64,000 bases of DNA from Moraxellaceae bacterium (GCA_030646295.1 JAUSND010000027.1:1-64000), one strand, 5' to 3'; shown: positions 45,045-54,683, numbered from the stretch's first letter. A program made the numbers and translations. The notes: generated from the sequence alone by a model not told the origin.

Positions 45045-46190
45045 ATGAGCTATAGCGAGTATTTCAACGAAACCCACAGCCAGGTACGCGACAGCGTGCG
45101 CAAGATGGTGCAGGAACACATCCTGCCGCATATCGACGAGTGGGAAGAGGCGGGTACCTTCCCGCGCGAGCTGTATAACGAGGCGGGCCGTACCGGCTTT
45201 TTTGGTATCGGGTATCCCGAGGCGCTGGGAGGCATTGCCGAAGGCGATGTCTTCATGAAGATTGCTGCCACCGAGGAGTTGATGCGCTGCGGCTCCGGTG
45301 GTCTTGTCGCCAGCCTCGGTTCGCTGGACATCGGCCTGCCACCCATTGTGAAGTGGGGCAGCGATGAGCTTAAGGAGCGCATCGTTCCCTCCGTACTCAG
45401 CGGTGAAAAGATTGCGGCGCTGGCGATTACCGAGCCCAATGGCGGCTCGGATGTAGCCAACCTGAAAACGCGTGCCGTCAGCGATGGTGATTTCTATCGC
45501 GTGACCGGCTCCAAGACGTTCATTACCTCGGGCATTCGGGCGGACTATTACACCGTGGCCGTGCGCACCGGCGGTGACGGCTATGGCGGCATCAGCCTGC
45601 TGCTGATGGAAAAGGGCATGCCCGGCTTCACCACCGGCAAGCCCCTGAAGAAACACGGCTGGTGGGCCAGTGATACCGCCGAGCTGTTCTTTGATGACGT
45701 GAAGGTGCCGAAGAGCAACCTTATCGGCAGCGAGAATGCCGGTTTCTTCGTCATCATGACCAACTTCCAGATGGAGCGTCTTAACCTGGCGGTGATGGCC
45801 AACATGACCTCGCAGATGGCACTGGAAGAAGCCCTGCGTTATGCCCATGAGCGCAGTGCCTTCGGCAAGCCGCTGGCCAAGATGCAGGTGATCCGGCACA
45901 AGCTGGCCGACATGGCCACCCAGGTCGAGGCCAGCCGCGAGTTCACCTACCGCGTGGCGGCCCGTATCCAGGCCGGTATCCCGTCAGTGAAGGAAGTGTC
46001 CATGGCCAAGAACTTTGCGACCAAGGTCAGTGACTTCACCACGCACGAGGCCGTGCAGATCTTTGGCGGCATGGGCTTCATGCGTGAAACCCTGGTCGAA
46101 CGCCTGTCCCGCGACAACCGCATCCTGTCCATCGGTGGCGGCACCTACGAAATCATGAACGAAGTGATTGCCAAGCAACTGGGACTGTAG
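45045..46190 (+). CDS. Acyl-CoA dehydrogenase
   Basis: 381 residues, FAD enzyme that desaturates acyl-CoA at C2-C3. Seen: ALAITEPNGGSDVANLKT (FAD and substrate loop), RVTGSKTFITSG, and SAFGKPLAKMQVIRH. The catalytic base is probably Glu244 in MERL, the helix position used by isovaleryl- and long-chain types, because the alternative Glu of the YEGT loop is replaced by GGGT (SIGGGTYEIM). So a long-chain or branched-chain enzyme is more likely than a medium-chain one. Start at 45045 follows GAGGG by 7 bases. Confidence 0.92.
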   Translation: MSYSEYFNETHSQVRDSVRKMVQEHILPHIDEWEEAGTFPRELYNEAGRTGFFGIGYPEALGGIAEGDVFMKIAATEELMRCGSGGLVASLGSLDIGLPPIVKWGSDELKERIVPSVLSGEKIAALAITEPNGGSDVANLKTRAVSDGDFYRVTGSKTFITSGIRADYYTVAVRTGGDGYGGISLLLMEKGMPGFTTGKPLKKHGWWASDTAELFFDDVKVPKSNLIGSENAGFFVIMTNFQMERLNLAVMANMTSQMALEEALRYAHERSAFGKPLAKMQVIRHKLADMATQVEASREFTYRVAARIQAGIPSVKEVSMAKNFATKVSDFTTHEAVQIFGGMGFMRETLVERLSRDNRILSIGGGTYEIMNEVIAKQLGL

Positions 46191-46198
46191 CAAGGTCA

Positions 46199-46230
46199 CG
46201 TCTGCCTGCCCGCGGGGTGGGCAGACGCTT
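46199..46230 (+). terminator. Terminator after the acyl-CoA dehydrogenase gene
   Basis: CGTCTGCC, thirteen bases, GGCAGACG, then CTTTCC. It covers the GTG at 46217, which makes that an unlikely start for rnd. Confidence 0.6.
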
Positions 46231-46252
46231 TCCGGATCATACAGAGACCATC

Positions 46253-47434
46253 TTGCAGCCCGTTCATATCACTGACAACGCCGCTCTCGCAGAAGTGGCG
46301 CACGCGCTCGCCAAGCGCGACAGTATCGCCCTCGACACCGAATTCATGCGGGTGGATACCTTCTACCCCATCCTTGGCCTCATCCAGATCGGCGATGGCC
46401 AGCACGAGTACCTGATTGATCCCCTCAAGGTGACGGACCTGTCGCCGCTGACGCCGATCCTGACCAGTGAATTCCCGCGCAAGGTGCTGCATGCCTGTTC
46501 GGAGGACATTGAGGTGTTAAGCCGCATGGCCGGCGCCCGGCCGCAGGGCATTCTCGATACCCAGATTGCCACGGCTTTCCTGGGGCAGGGCCTGCAGGTG
46601 GGTTACCAGAAAGCGCTGCAGGAAAACCTTGGCGTGGACATTCCCAAGGACGAATCCCGTTCGGACTGGCTGGCCCGTCCCCTCAGCCCCGGGCAGATTG
46701 CCTATGCGGCACTGGACGTGAAGTACCTGCCGCCACTCTATACCCATGTTCATGAGGGTCTGCGCTCACGCGGCATGCTGCCGTATTTCGAGAGCGATTG
46801 CCGCCTCATGCTGGATGAACTGGATTACATCCCCGATCCGGCCCTGATGTACCGTGATGTCAGCAATGCCTGGCGCCTGCGTCCGCAGGAGCTGGCCGTA
46901 CTGCAGGAGATCCTGGTCTGGCGCGAGCAGCAGGCGCGTGCACGTGATCTGCCGCGTGGCTTCCTGATCAAGAACAGCAGCCTGTTCGAACTGGCCCGCA
47001 AGCAGCCGTCCAGCCTGCAGGCACTGTCGGTGATTGAAGATGTGACACCGAAAATCCTGCGCAAGGAAGGCGAATCCATTCTTGCCGTGATACATGCGGC
47101 CCGTACGCGCACCCAGGATACCTGGCCGAAACCTCTGCCGACACCGTTGCCACGCGAAGCCCGCGACCTGTTTGAAGACCTGCGCAAGGCGGCCACGGTT
47201 GTGGCCGGCAGCACCGGCGTGCCCATCGAGGTGCTGCTGCGCAAGAAGCACATCGAGGCGCTGGTGCTGGGGCGTGTCGACATGGGGCAAGAGGCTCCGC
47301 TCCCCCGGGCATTTCATGGCTGGCGTGGCGAGCAATTGTTGCCGGTGCTGGAACCGGTGCTCGCGAAAGCGGAACATACGCTCATGGCTTGGGGCGCAGA
47401 GCGGCGGCGTGCCGTTGAGTCACCGTCTGGCTGA
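46253..47434 (+). CDS. rnd: Ribonuclease D
   Basis: 3'-5' exonuclease that trims tRNA and other RNAs. 393 residues. DEDD catalytic residues: LDTEFMR (Asp, Glu), CSEDIEVL (Asp), LDTQIATAFLG (Asp), and YAALDVKYLP (Tyr and last Asp). Two HRDC-like domains follow. No ATG precedes the conserved start; I chose the TTG at 46253 (MQPVHITDNAAL), since a GTG 36 bases upstream sits within a terminator-like hairpin. Confidence 0.93.
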   Translation: MQPVHITDNAALAEVAHALAKRDSIALDTEFMRVDTFYPILGLIQIGDGQHEYLIDPLKVTDLSPLTPILTSEFPRKVLHACSEDIEVLSRMAGARPQGILDTQIATAFLGQGLQVGYQKALQENLGVDIPKDESRSDWLARPLSPGQIAYAALDVKYLPPLYTHVHEGLRSRGMLPYFESDCRLMLDELDYIPDPALMYRDVSNAWRLRPQELAVLQEILVWREQQARARDLPRGFLIKNSSLFELARKQPSSLQALSVIEDVTPKILRKEGESILAVIHAARTRTQDTWPKPLPTPLPREARDLFEDLRKAATVVAGSTGVPIEVLLRKKHIEALVLGRVDMGQEAPLPRAFHGWRGEQLLPVLEPVLAKAEHTLMAWGAERRRAVESPSG

Positions 47435-47477
47435 GTGTTTTTGCGCTATTGCCCCAATCCTTTCCGAGAGTGTGTGC

Positions 47478-47780
47478 ATGTCCCTCCTGCTACTGGCTGT
47501 CTACAAGAGCAGCAAGAAAGATGAAATGTTTCTGTATGTGCCCAAGACGGACGGGCTGAAAAAGGTGCCCGAGGCCCTTATGCAGATTTTCGGTACGCCG
47601 GTGCATGTGATGGACATGCCGCTGAAGTCGGGGCGTGATCTTGCCCGGGTGAGTGGCGACAAGTTGCGTGCAGAAATTGCCGAAAAAGGTTTTTACCTGC
47701 AGATGCCGCCACAGAAAGAGGATTACCTGCTGGATCTGTATAATCCCGATGACAGTAAATACCGGGATATTCCCGGTTGA
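47478..47780 (+). CDS. ycgL: YcgL-domain protein
   Basis: 100 residues. YcgL (DUF709) pattern: LLAVYKSSKKDEMFLYVP, PEALMQIFGTPVHVMDMPL, GFYLQMPPQKEDYLLDLY. A small cytoplasmic protein next to rnd, as in many gammaproteobacteria. Reported as an essential or host-related factor in some species; the exact role is not clear. Confidence 0.93.
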   Translation: MSLLLLAVYKSSKKDEMFLYVPKTDGLKKVPEALMQIFGTPVHVMDMPLKSGRDLARVSGDKLRAEIAEKGFYLQMPPQKEDYLLDLYNPDDSKYRDIPG

Positions 47781-47810
47781 GCGGGATGCCGGACAAGTAC
47801 GGGCAAGTAA

Positions 47811-48272
47811 ATGGGTACTGCAATGAAACGTGAACGCTTCTGGGAGCGGTATCCGCTGGCAGAACTGAATGCGGAAGAGTGGGAAGCCGTGTGTGATGGC
47901 TGTGGCCGTTGCTGCCTGCACAAGCTGGAATACGAAGACACCAGCGAGCTGGATTTCACGCGCATTGCCTGCAAGCTGCTCGACCTGTCGACGGCACAGT
48001 GCAGCGACTATGCCGGGCGTCGCAAGCATGTGCCCGATTGTGTGCAGCTGACACCGCAGAATATCAACGAGATCGACTGGTTGCCGGGGACCTGTGCGTA
48101 CCGGCGACTGAACGAGGGCAGGGGCTTGCCGCGCTGGCACCCGCTGCTGACGGGCAAGGCCGATTCCGTGATCAAGGCCAATATTTCGGTGATCGGTCGG
48201 GTGCTGCCGGAAACGGCAGTGGACGAAGAGGATTATCAGGAGCACGTGATCCGCTGGATACGGCGGAGCTGA
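47811..48272 (+). CDS. ycgN: YcgN-family Cys-rich protein (UPF0260)
   Basis: 153 residues. The CDGCGRCCLHKLEYED motif (CxxCxxCC) with further Cys in RIACKLLDL, TAQCSDY, VPDCVQL and PGTCAYR matches UPF0260, which probably binds a metal or Fe-S cluster. Start uncertain: ATG 47811 or ATG 47823; neither has a good ribosome site. It lies 30 bases after ycgL. Confidence 0.93.
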   Translation: MGTAMKRERFWERYPLAELNAEEWEAVCDGCGRCCLHKLEYEDTSELDFTRIACKLLDLSTAQCSDYAGRRKHVPDCVQLTPQNINEIDWLPGTCAYRRLNEGRGLPRWHPLLTGKADSVIKANISVIGRVLPETAVDEEDYQEHVIRWIRRS

Positions 48273-48282
48273 GGAGAGCAAA

Positions 48283-48630
48283 ATGGCCTACGCCCTTTCC
48301 TGGGTTGTCTATGTGCTGATGGCAGTACTGATCATGTTCGCTTTCGAGCGTTACGTGAGCACATGGTTTTCACGGCAGCCGCGCATTTTCATTCGTGCCC
48401 TGCTGGCGATTGTGCTGTTCACCCCGGGTTTTGTGTCCGCCGATACGGTGTACCTGGTGCCTGCCTGCGTCGGCATTCTTTTCAATATCCTGGCCAAGTC
48501 CGGCGAGGGTCTGCTCAAGGCCAGCCTGCCCATGCTGCTGGTGTCGTCCGTGGTGTTTGGTGTGCTGTTCTTTCTGGAGAGCCGTCGCCCGGCGGATGAG
48601 CTGCAAGCGGATGACGGGGTTGCCGAATAA
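48283..48630 (+). CDS. Small membrane protein of unknown function
   Basis: 115 residues with about three membrane segments (ALSWVVYVLMAVLIMFAF, IFIRALLAIVLFTPGFV, PMLLVSSVVFGVLFFL) and an acidic C-terminal tail. GGAGAG lies 8 bases before the ATG. It is the last gene of the rnd-ycgL-ycgN run and probably co-transcribed. I do not recognise the family. Confidence 0.75.
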   Translation: MAYALSWVVYVLMAVLIMFAFERYVSTWFSRQPRIFIRALLAIVLFTPGFVSADTVYLVPACVGILFNILAKSGEGLLKASLPMLLVSSVVFGVLFFLESRRPADELQADDGVAE

Positions 48631-48675
48631 GGGCGTGCGATGTTCCTGATGGTCCGGCAGATACTGTGTCCGTGA

Positions 48676-49476
48676 TCAGTCAGTAATGTCGTCTGCAGTC
48701 ACGGGTTGTGTCAGCGCGGGCCAGCCCATGTTGAGTCCCTTCAGTTTTTCAACCAGCACCGACAGCATCACAAAGTCCCGGTACCATTTCTGGTCTGCCT
48801 GCACCACATGCCAGGGGGCGACAGACTGGTGGGTGGCCGTGATAACCCGGCTCCAGTCATTCATGTACACATCAAAGTGTTTGCGCGACTCCAGATCAGC
48901 CAGTGAGAGCTTCCAGTGCTTTTGCGGGTCTTGCAGGCGCACAAGCAGTCGTTCTTTTTGCGTCTCCCGGCTGATATGCAGGAAAAACTTGCACACCAGT
49001 GTGCCGTTGGCGACCAGATGCCGTTCGAATTCACGGATGCTCAGGCAGCGCTCCATCTGGGTGGCCCGGTCACAAAAGCCCATCACACGGTCTGTTACCG
49101 CCGATTCATAGTGGCTGCGGTTGAAGATGCCGATCAGGCCGCGCGAGGGCACACGGCGGTGACTGCGCCACAGAAAGTCCTGTGCCAGCTCGGTCGTGGT
49201 AGGGGCCTTGAAAGAGTGGATGTCGAGGCCCATCGGGTTCACTTCCCGGAACACCTGCTTGATGCTGCTGTCCTTGCCGCTGGTATCCAGCCCCTGCAGG
49301 ATGACCAGCAGGGAATGCTGGCGATTGGCATAAAGCAGTTCCTGCAGGTTGGCCAGCTGGGTCGCCATGGCCTCGGAGGCTTGCCGCGCGGCGGACTTGT
49401 CCATGTCAGCCGGTGCGCTCGTGGCGAGAAGGGACAGGTCCAGATTGGCAGGAATATCAGGCGGTATATAAGGCAT
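48676..49476 (-). CDS. PPK2-family polyphosphate kinase
   Basis: 266 residues. Transfers phosphate between polyphosphate and nucleotides. P-loop GLDTSGKDS at 62-70 and the Walker B/lid region FNRSHYE at 119-125 (the RSHYE form is common in class II/III PPK2), then DRVMGFCD and LADLESRKHFDVYMNDW. Length fits single-domain PPK2. Which nucleotide it prefers cannot be read off. Converges with the membrane protein gene. Confidence 0.93.
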   Translation of the reverse strand: MPYIPPDIPANLDLSLLATSAPADMDKSAARQASEAMATQLANLQELLYANRQHSLLVILQGLDTSGKDSSIKQVFREVNPMGLDIHSFKAPTTTELAQDFLWRSHRRVPSRGLIGIFNRSHYESAVTDRVMGFCDRATQMERCLSIREFERHLVANGTLVCKFFLHISRETQKERLLVRLQDPQKHWKLSLADLESRKHFDVYMNDWSRVITATHQSVAPWHVVQADQKWYRDFVMLSVLVEKLKGLNMGWPALTQPVTADDITD

Positions 49477-49626
49477 GAAGTGGTTTTCCCGGGCATTCGG
49501 CGTATGTGGCAGGCCTGTGGCACTGTGAAACGGCCATCCCTCTGAATATACTCCGACTCATTGGTTTCACCAGTAACCCCTCCGGGCGCGAGCTCCATCC
49601 GCCCCTGATCCGCGACGAGGTTCTTC

Positions 49627-50469
49627 ATGCAGTTCCAGGGTACCGATGCCTACGTGGCAACCGACGATCTCAAGATGGCCGTGAATGCTGCGATTGCGCT
49701 GCAGAAGCCGTTGCTCATCAAGGGCGAGCCAGGCACCGGCAAGACCATGCTGGCCGAGCAGGTGGCCGCGTCACTGGGCCTCCGGCTCATCCAGTGGCAC
49801 ATCAAGTCCACCACCAAGGCCCAGCAGGGCCTGTACGAGTACGACGCCGTCTCGCGTCTGCGCGATTCGCAGCTGGGTGATGACCGTGTGCACGACATCG
49901 GCAACTACATCAAGAAGGGCAAGCTCTGGGAGGCCTTTACGGCAGATGAGCGCGTGGTGTTGCTGATTGATGAAGTCGACAAGGCAGATATCGAGTTTCC
50001 CAACGACCTGCTCACCGAAATCGACAAGATGGAATTCTTTGTCTACGAGACGGGCGAAGTGATCAAGGCAAAGCAACGCCCCATCGTCATCATCACCTCG
50101 AACAATGAAAAGGATTTGCCCGACGCCTTTCTGCGCCGCTGCTTCTTCCACTACATCACGTTCCCGGATGCAGAGACCATGAAGCGCATTGTGGATGTGC
50201 ACTACCCGGGCCTGAAGGGGTCACTGGTGACGGAAGCCATGGAGATTTTCTTTGATGTGCGCAAGGTGCCTGGTCTGAAAAAGCGTCCGTCCACGTCCGA
50301 ACTGATCGACTGGCTCAAGCTGCTGCTGTCGGATGACATTCCGGAAGACATCCTGCGCAACCGGGATACCCGCAAGGCCATTCCGCCGCTGCATGGGGCG
50401 TTGCTCAAGAACGAGCAGGATGTGCACTTGCTGGAACGTCTTGCCTTCATGTCGCGCCGGGACAGCTGA
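49627..50469 (+). CDS. MoxR-family AAA+ ATPase
   Basis: 280 residues. Walker A GEPGTGKT (about 37-44), Walker B LLIDEVDKAD, sensor 1 ITSNNEKDLPDAFLRR, and a lid domain. MoxR ATPases act as chaperones that mature partner enzymes, together with a VWA protein. Its partner gene starts 45 bases downstream. A possible -10 TATACT lies at 49547. Confidence 0.93.
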   Translation: MQFQGTDAYVATDDLKMAVNAAIALQKPLLIKGEPGTGKTMLAEQVAASLGLRLIQWHIKSTTKAQQGLYEYDAVSRLRDSQLGDDRVHDIGNYIKKGKLWEAFTADERVVLLIDEVDKADIEFPNDLLTEIDKMEFFVYETGEVIKAKQRPIVIITSNNEKDLPDAFLRRCFFHYITFPDAETMKRIVDVHYPGLKGSLVTEAMEIFFDVRKVPGLKKRPSTSELIDWLKLLLSDDIPEDILRNRDTRKAIPPLHGALLKNEQDVHLLERLAFMSRRDS

Positions 50470-50514
50470 GTGTGCGGCGCCTGAGCACTTCAGGCGTCAC
50501 ACGGGACAAACCGT

Positions 50515-51693
50515 ATGCTCGTAAATTTTTTCTTCACGCTGCGCGAATTCCGTGTTCCCACCACGATTCGTGAATTCCTCGACCTGCTGCACGGGCTGGA
50601 GCAGGGAGTTGTCTATGCCAACATCGACGACTTCTACCTGTTTGCGCGCACGGCACTGGTCAAGGACGAGCGTCACTTCGACAAGTTCGACAAGGCCTTT
50701 GCCAAATACTTTGAAGGTATCGACTCAATTGATCCGGACCTGCTCAGCAAGGCCATTCCCGAAGACTGGCTGCGCAAGGAAGTCGAAAAGCATCTGACGC
50801 CGGAAGAAATGGCCGAGTTGCAGAAAATGGGCTCGCTCGAAAAGCTGATGGAAGAATTCCAGAAACGGCTGGAAGAGCAGCACAAGCGCCATCAGGGTGG
50901 CAATCGCATGGTGGGTACTGGCGGGACCTCGCCGTTCGGGGCCTATGGTGCCAATCCGGAAGGCATCCGGCTGGCCGGGCAGTCGCGCAACAAGACGGCA
51001 GTGAAAGTGTGGGAGAAGCGCGAGTTCCGCAACCTTGATGATTCGGTCGAGCTGGGTATTCGCAACATCAAGGTGGCCCTGCGCCGCCTGCGCAAGTTTG
51101 CGCGCACCGGTGTGGCCGAAGAACTGGATATCAACGACACCATCCGCTCCACGGCACACAAGGCCGGCCTGCTCGACATCAAGATGGTGCCCGAGCGCAA
51201 GAATCAGGTAAAAGTCCTGCTGTTTTTTGATGTCGGCGGATCAATGGACCCGCATGTCAGGATTTGCGAGGAACTGTTCTCGGCAGCGCGTTCCGAATTC
51301 AAGCACATGGAGTACTTCTACTTTCACAACTTCATTTACGAAGGGGTGTGGCAGGACAATTTCCGGCGCTGGAGCGAGCGCATGCCGGTCTGGGACATCA
51401 TTCACAAGTACGGCCCCGATTACCGCGTGATTTTTGTTGGTGATGCCAGCATGAGTCCGTATGAGGTAATGGCTGTAGGTGGCTCGGTCGAGCATTTCAA
51501 TGAAGAGCCGGGTGCCGTGTGGATGAAGCGGCTGACCAATCACTTCCAGAAAGTGATCTGGCTGAATCCCGAGCCGGAGCGCCTCTGGAACGGTACCCAG
51601 TCCATTGTGATGGCAAGGGATCTGGTCGAGCAGCGCATGCACCCGCTCACCCTCAAGGGAATAGAAGCAGGCATGAAATATCTCAGTAAATGA
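50515..51693 (+). CDS. VWA-domain protein, CoxE-like, partner of MoxR
   Basis: 392 residues. Helical N-terminal part (LVNFFFTLREFRVPTTIREF, coiled coil MGSLEKLMEEFQKRLEEQHK) and a von Willebrand A domain beginning near 234 (VLLFFDVGGSMD). The metal site DxSxS reads D239-V-G-G-S243: Gly replaces the first Ser. The CoxE/DUF2201-like group works with MoxR ATPases in metal-enzyme assembly. Operon with moxR; the client is not adjacent. Confidence 0.9.
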   Translation: MLVNFFFTLREFRVPTTIREFLDLLHGLEQGVVYANIDDFYLFARTALVKDERHFDKFDKAFAKYFEGIDSIDPDLLSKAIPEDWLRKEVEKHLTPEEMAELQKMGSLEKLMEEFQKRLEEQHKRHQGGNRMVGTGGTSPFGAYGANPEGIRLAGQSRNKTAVKVWEKREFRNLDDSVELGIRNIKVALRRLRKFARTGVAEELDINDTIRSTAHKAGLLDIKMVPERKNQVKVLLFFDVGGSMDPHVRICEELFSAARSEFKHMEYFYFHNFIYEGVWQDNFRRWSERMPVWDIIHKYGPDYRVIFVGDASMSPYEVMAVGGSVEHFNEEPGAVWMKRLTNHFQKVIWLNPEPERLWNGTQSIVMARDLVEQRMHPLTLKGIEAGMKYLSK

Positions 51694-51738
51694 GGGCTGG
51701 CACATAAGGGCTGGCAAGCAAGTAAAAGTGCATCCATG

Positions 51739-51766
51739 AAAAAGCCGGCAAATATGCCGGCTTTTT
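51739..51766. terminator. Bidirectional terminator between the VWA and lipase genes
   Basis: AAAAAGCCGGCA-AATA-TGCCGGCTTTTT between convergent genes. Confidence 0.93.
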
Positions 51767-51794
51767 GTTCACGCCATTTTTAATGCAGCAGTGC

Positions 51795-52757
51795 TTAACC
51801 GAGATGACGCTTGAGCCAGCTGAGCATGTCGGTGACCACTTCATCGCGATTGGTTTCATGCAGGATGTCGTGCCGGGCGTCCGGGTACAGGCGCAGGGTG
51901 ACATCACGCAGTCCGGCGTTTTTCATGGCCAGCGCCAGCTTCTCGACACCCTTGCCCATGTGGCCGACCGGGTCCTTGTCACCGGCAAACAGGTACACCG
52001 GCAGATCGCTGCGCATGCGCTGGATGCTGGTGGGTCGATAAAGGTTCGACAGTCCCTTCAGGAAGTTGCGCCAGTAGCCGTTGCTCAGCTGGAAGCCGCA
52101 CATCGGATCTGCAATGTAGCTGTCCACAAAAGACGGCTCGCGCGTGATCCAGTCAAATGCGGTACGCGGGTTGCGTATCGTCTTGTTGAAGGCGCCAAAG
52201 GAGAGGGCATGAATCAGCGGACTGCGGCCATTCACACCCATGCGCCAGATTTCAAAGCCGGCCATCCAGCTGGCAGCGGTGGTAAACCACGGCGCCTCGA
52301 AGTTGCTTCCTTCCAGCAGCAGGGCATTAAGCTGGTCCGGGTAGTGCTGGGCAAAATCCTGGGCAATGAACGAGCCCATGCTGTGGGCCAGTACAATCAC
52401 CGGCAAGTTGGGGTAGCGGCGATGCAGGTCGGCATTGACGATGGCCATGTCATGGCACACGCCGGCCCAGTGCTGCAGGCGGCTGCTGTTGCCCAGATCG
52501 GCCAGTGATACCGATTTTCCATGGCAGCGGTGGTCATGGGCCATTACGCTCAGGCCTGCCGCATTCAGTGTCAGGGCAACATCTTCATAACAGCCACTGT
52601 GTTCGGACATGCCGTGTACGATATGCACTACGCCGCGGGGCGCCTCTATCGGCCAGTGCCGGCAGGGGATACGGTGACCGTCACTGGCCACCAGCCACTC
52701 AAGCTGGGGAACAAGTGGTTGGGGCGCATGGGCGTGGCTCATCGCAATATTGTTCAT
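51795..52757 (-). CDS. Monoacylglycerol-lipase-like alpha/beta hydrolase
   Basis: 320 residues. Hydrolase_4/monoglyceride-lipase pattern: HIVHGMSEHSGCYEDVA, HDHRCHGKSV, nucleophile elbow AHSMGS, Asp in FAGDKDPVGH and His in DARHDILHE. No signal peptide. Likely cleaves monoglycerides or lysophospholipids. An ATG five codons later (52742) is an equal start candidate. Divergent from the M61 peptidase. Confidence 0.88.
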   Translation of the reverse strand: MNNIAMSHAHAPQPLVPQLEWLVASDGHRIPCRHWPIEAPRGVVHIVHGMSEHSGCYEDVALTLNAAGLSVMAHDHRCHGKSVSLADLGNSSRLQHWAGVCHDMAIVNADLHRRYPNLPVIVLAHSMGSFIAQDFAQHYPDQLNALLLEGSNFEAPWFTTAASWMAGFEIWRMGVNGRSPLIHALSFGAFNKTIRNPRTAFDWITREPSFVDSYIADPMCGFQLSNGYWRNFLKGLSNLYRPTSIQRMRSDLPVYLFAGDKDPVGHMGKGVEKLALAMKNAGLRDVTLRLYPDARHDILHETNRDEVVTDMLSWLKRHLG

Positions 52758-52816
52758 TATTCTTGGCCTTTCGTTCTGCTTGTCAGATTACTACTTTTCA
52801 GGGGAGCCATCCCGGC

Positions 52817-54625
52817 ATGACTGCTGCTGTCTGTTATCGAATCGGTTCCAGCCGACCCGAATCCCATCTTTTCGAGGTTGAGCTGCATATCGTCAACCCG
52901 ACACCCGACGGACAGCGCCTGACGCTGCCGAACTGGATTCCCGGTAGTTACATGATCCGGGATTTCTCCCGGCATGTCGGGGCCATTGTCGGCACCGATT
53001 CGGACGGCAAGACGGTAGCCGTGCGCAAGCTGGGCAAGTCGGAGTGGCAGTGCGATCCGGTGTCCGGTCCGCTTACCCTGCGCTACGACGTCTATGCCTG
53101 GGATCTTTCCGTGCGTGGCGCCCATCTCGACCAGACCCATGGCTTCTTCAATGGCACCTCCGTGTTTCTGGCGGTGGATGGCCAGGAGGGCGTGCCGCAT
53201 GAGGTCAGCATAGAACAACCTGCCGGCGTGGCAGGGGACTGGCGGGTGGCAACCAGCCTGCCACGGCTGGGCGCGGCCCCGCTGGGTTTTGGCTCCTATC
53301 ACGCTGAAAACTATGATGCCCTGATTGATCACCCGGTCGAGATGGGCACGTTTACCCATGCTGCCTTTACGGCCTGCGGTGTGGAGCACGAGGTGGTCAT
53401 TACGGGCCGCCACCGGGCCGACATGCCGCGGCTGCTGCGGGATCTGGAGCAGATATGCAGTACACAGATCCGTTTTTTCGGTGAGCCGGCACCGTTTTCA
53501 CGGTATGTGTTTCTGGTCACGGTGGTGGGCAGCGGCTATGGCGGCCTGGAGCACCGGGCTTCGACGGCGTTGCTGTGTTCCCGTGATGACCTGCCCCAGC
53601 CGGGCGAGCCTGAGGCCAATCCCGGTGAGCGCTACAAGACCTTCCTCGGACTTTGCAGTCATGAATATTTCCACAGCTGGAACGTCAAGCGGATTAAACC
53701 TGCTGTTTTCATGCCTTATGATCTGCGCGCCGAAACCCATACGTCACTGCTGTGGGCGTTCGAGGGCATCACGTCCTACTATGATGACCTGATGCTGGCG
53801 CGCGCCGGCCTGGTGTCCAGCCAGGGCTATCTGGAGTTGCTGGCCCAGCAGATTACCCGGCACTTGCGCACCCCAGGCCGTTTTCGCCAGAGCGTGAGCG
53901 AGTCCAGTCTGGATGCCTGGAGCAAGTACTACAGGCAGGACGAAAACTCGCCCAATGCCATTGTCAGTTACTACGTCAAAGGCGCACTGATTGCCCTGTG
54001 CCTGGATCTGCTTCTGCGTGGCAGGAGTGGTGACCGGGTCTCGCTGGATACCCTCATGCTGCGCCTCTGGCGTGAACATGGGCAGACGGGTATCGGGCTG
54101 CAGGACGATGATATTCCGCGCATTGCCGCAGAGTTGTGCGGGGATTCGCTGGAAGATTTCTGGCAGCAGGCCCTGCACGGCACGACAGAGTTGCCCTTGC
54201 AGGAGTTGCTGGCTGCACGTGGTGTGCAGTGGACGCTGCGCTCTGCAGAAAATGCCGCGGATACCGGCGGCAAACCGGTGGCGGAAAGTGCGGCAAAACC
54301 GTCACTGGGCATCAAGGTGCAGAATGCCGATGGCGGTGCCCAGTTGCAGCTTGTGTTTGCGGGTGGTGCGGCGCAGCAGTCCGGGCTTTCTGCCGGTGAT
54401 GTGATCGTGGCGCTGGATGGGTTGCGCGTGAATGGCGCCACCATTGAAAAAATGATTGCCGCACGGCGGCCGGGCGATGTGCTGGACGTACATGCCTTCC
54501 GTCGTGATGAACTGATGCAGTTCAGGGTGACTGTGGGGCAGGCGCCTCACGATACCTGTGTGCTGCAATTGCCTGATGACAGCAATGCCCGTCATCAGGT
54601 GGAAGGCTGGATTCTGGGGCGCTGA
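52817..54625 (+). CDS. M61-family metallopeptidase with PDZ domain
   Basis: 602 residues. N-terminal beta domain (WIPGSYMIRDFSRHV), a zinc-peptidase domain with HEYFH at 282-286 (HExxH) in SHEYFHSWNVKRI, and a PDZ domain at about 485-575 (GLSAGDVIVALDGLRVNG). Glycyl aminopeptidase relatives have this order. No signal peptide, so it seems cytoplasmic. Start at 52817 (MTAAVCYRIG) with GGGGAG upstream; the frame further back to 52505 overlaps the lipase gene. Confidence 0.9.
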   Translation: MTAAVCYRIGSSRPESHLFEVELHIVNPTPDGQRLTLPNWIPGSYMIRDFSRHVGAIVGTDSDGKTVAVRKLGKSEWQCDPVSGPLTLRYDVYAWDLSVRGAHLDQTHGFFNGTSVFLAVDGQEGVPHEVSIEQPAGVAGDWRVATSLPRLGAAPLGFGSYHAENYDALIDHPVEMGTFTHAAFTACGVEHEVVITGRHRADMPRLLRDLEQICSTQIRFFGEPAPFSRYVFLVTVVGSGYGGLEHRASTALLCSRDDLPQPGEPEANPGERYKTFLGLCSHEYFHSWNVKRIKPAVFMPYDLRAETHTSLLWAFEGITSYYDDLMLARAGLVSSQGYLELLAQQITRHLRTPGRFRQSVSESSLDAWSKYYRQDENSPNAIVSYYVKGALIALCLDLLLRGRSGDRVSLDTLMLRLWREHGQTGIGLQDDDIPRIAAELCGDSLEDFWQQALHGTTELPLQELLAARGVQWTLRSAENAADTGGKPVAESAAKPSLGIKVQNADGGAQLQLVFAGGAAQQSGLSAGDVIVALDGLRVNGATIEKMIAARRPGDVLDVHAFRRDELMQFRVTVGQAPHDTCVLQLPDDSNARHQVEGWILGR

Positions 54626-54683
54626 TCTGGCGTCTGGTGTCCGTTGACAAGCGACATGCCAATAACAATGCAGGAGCAATGTA

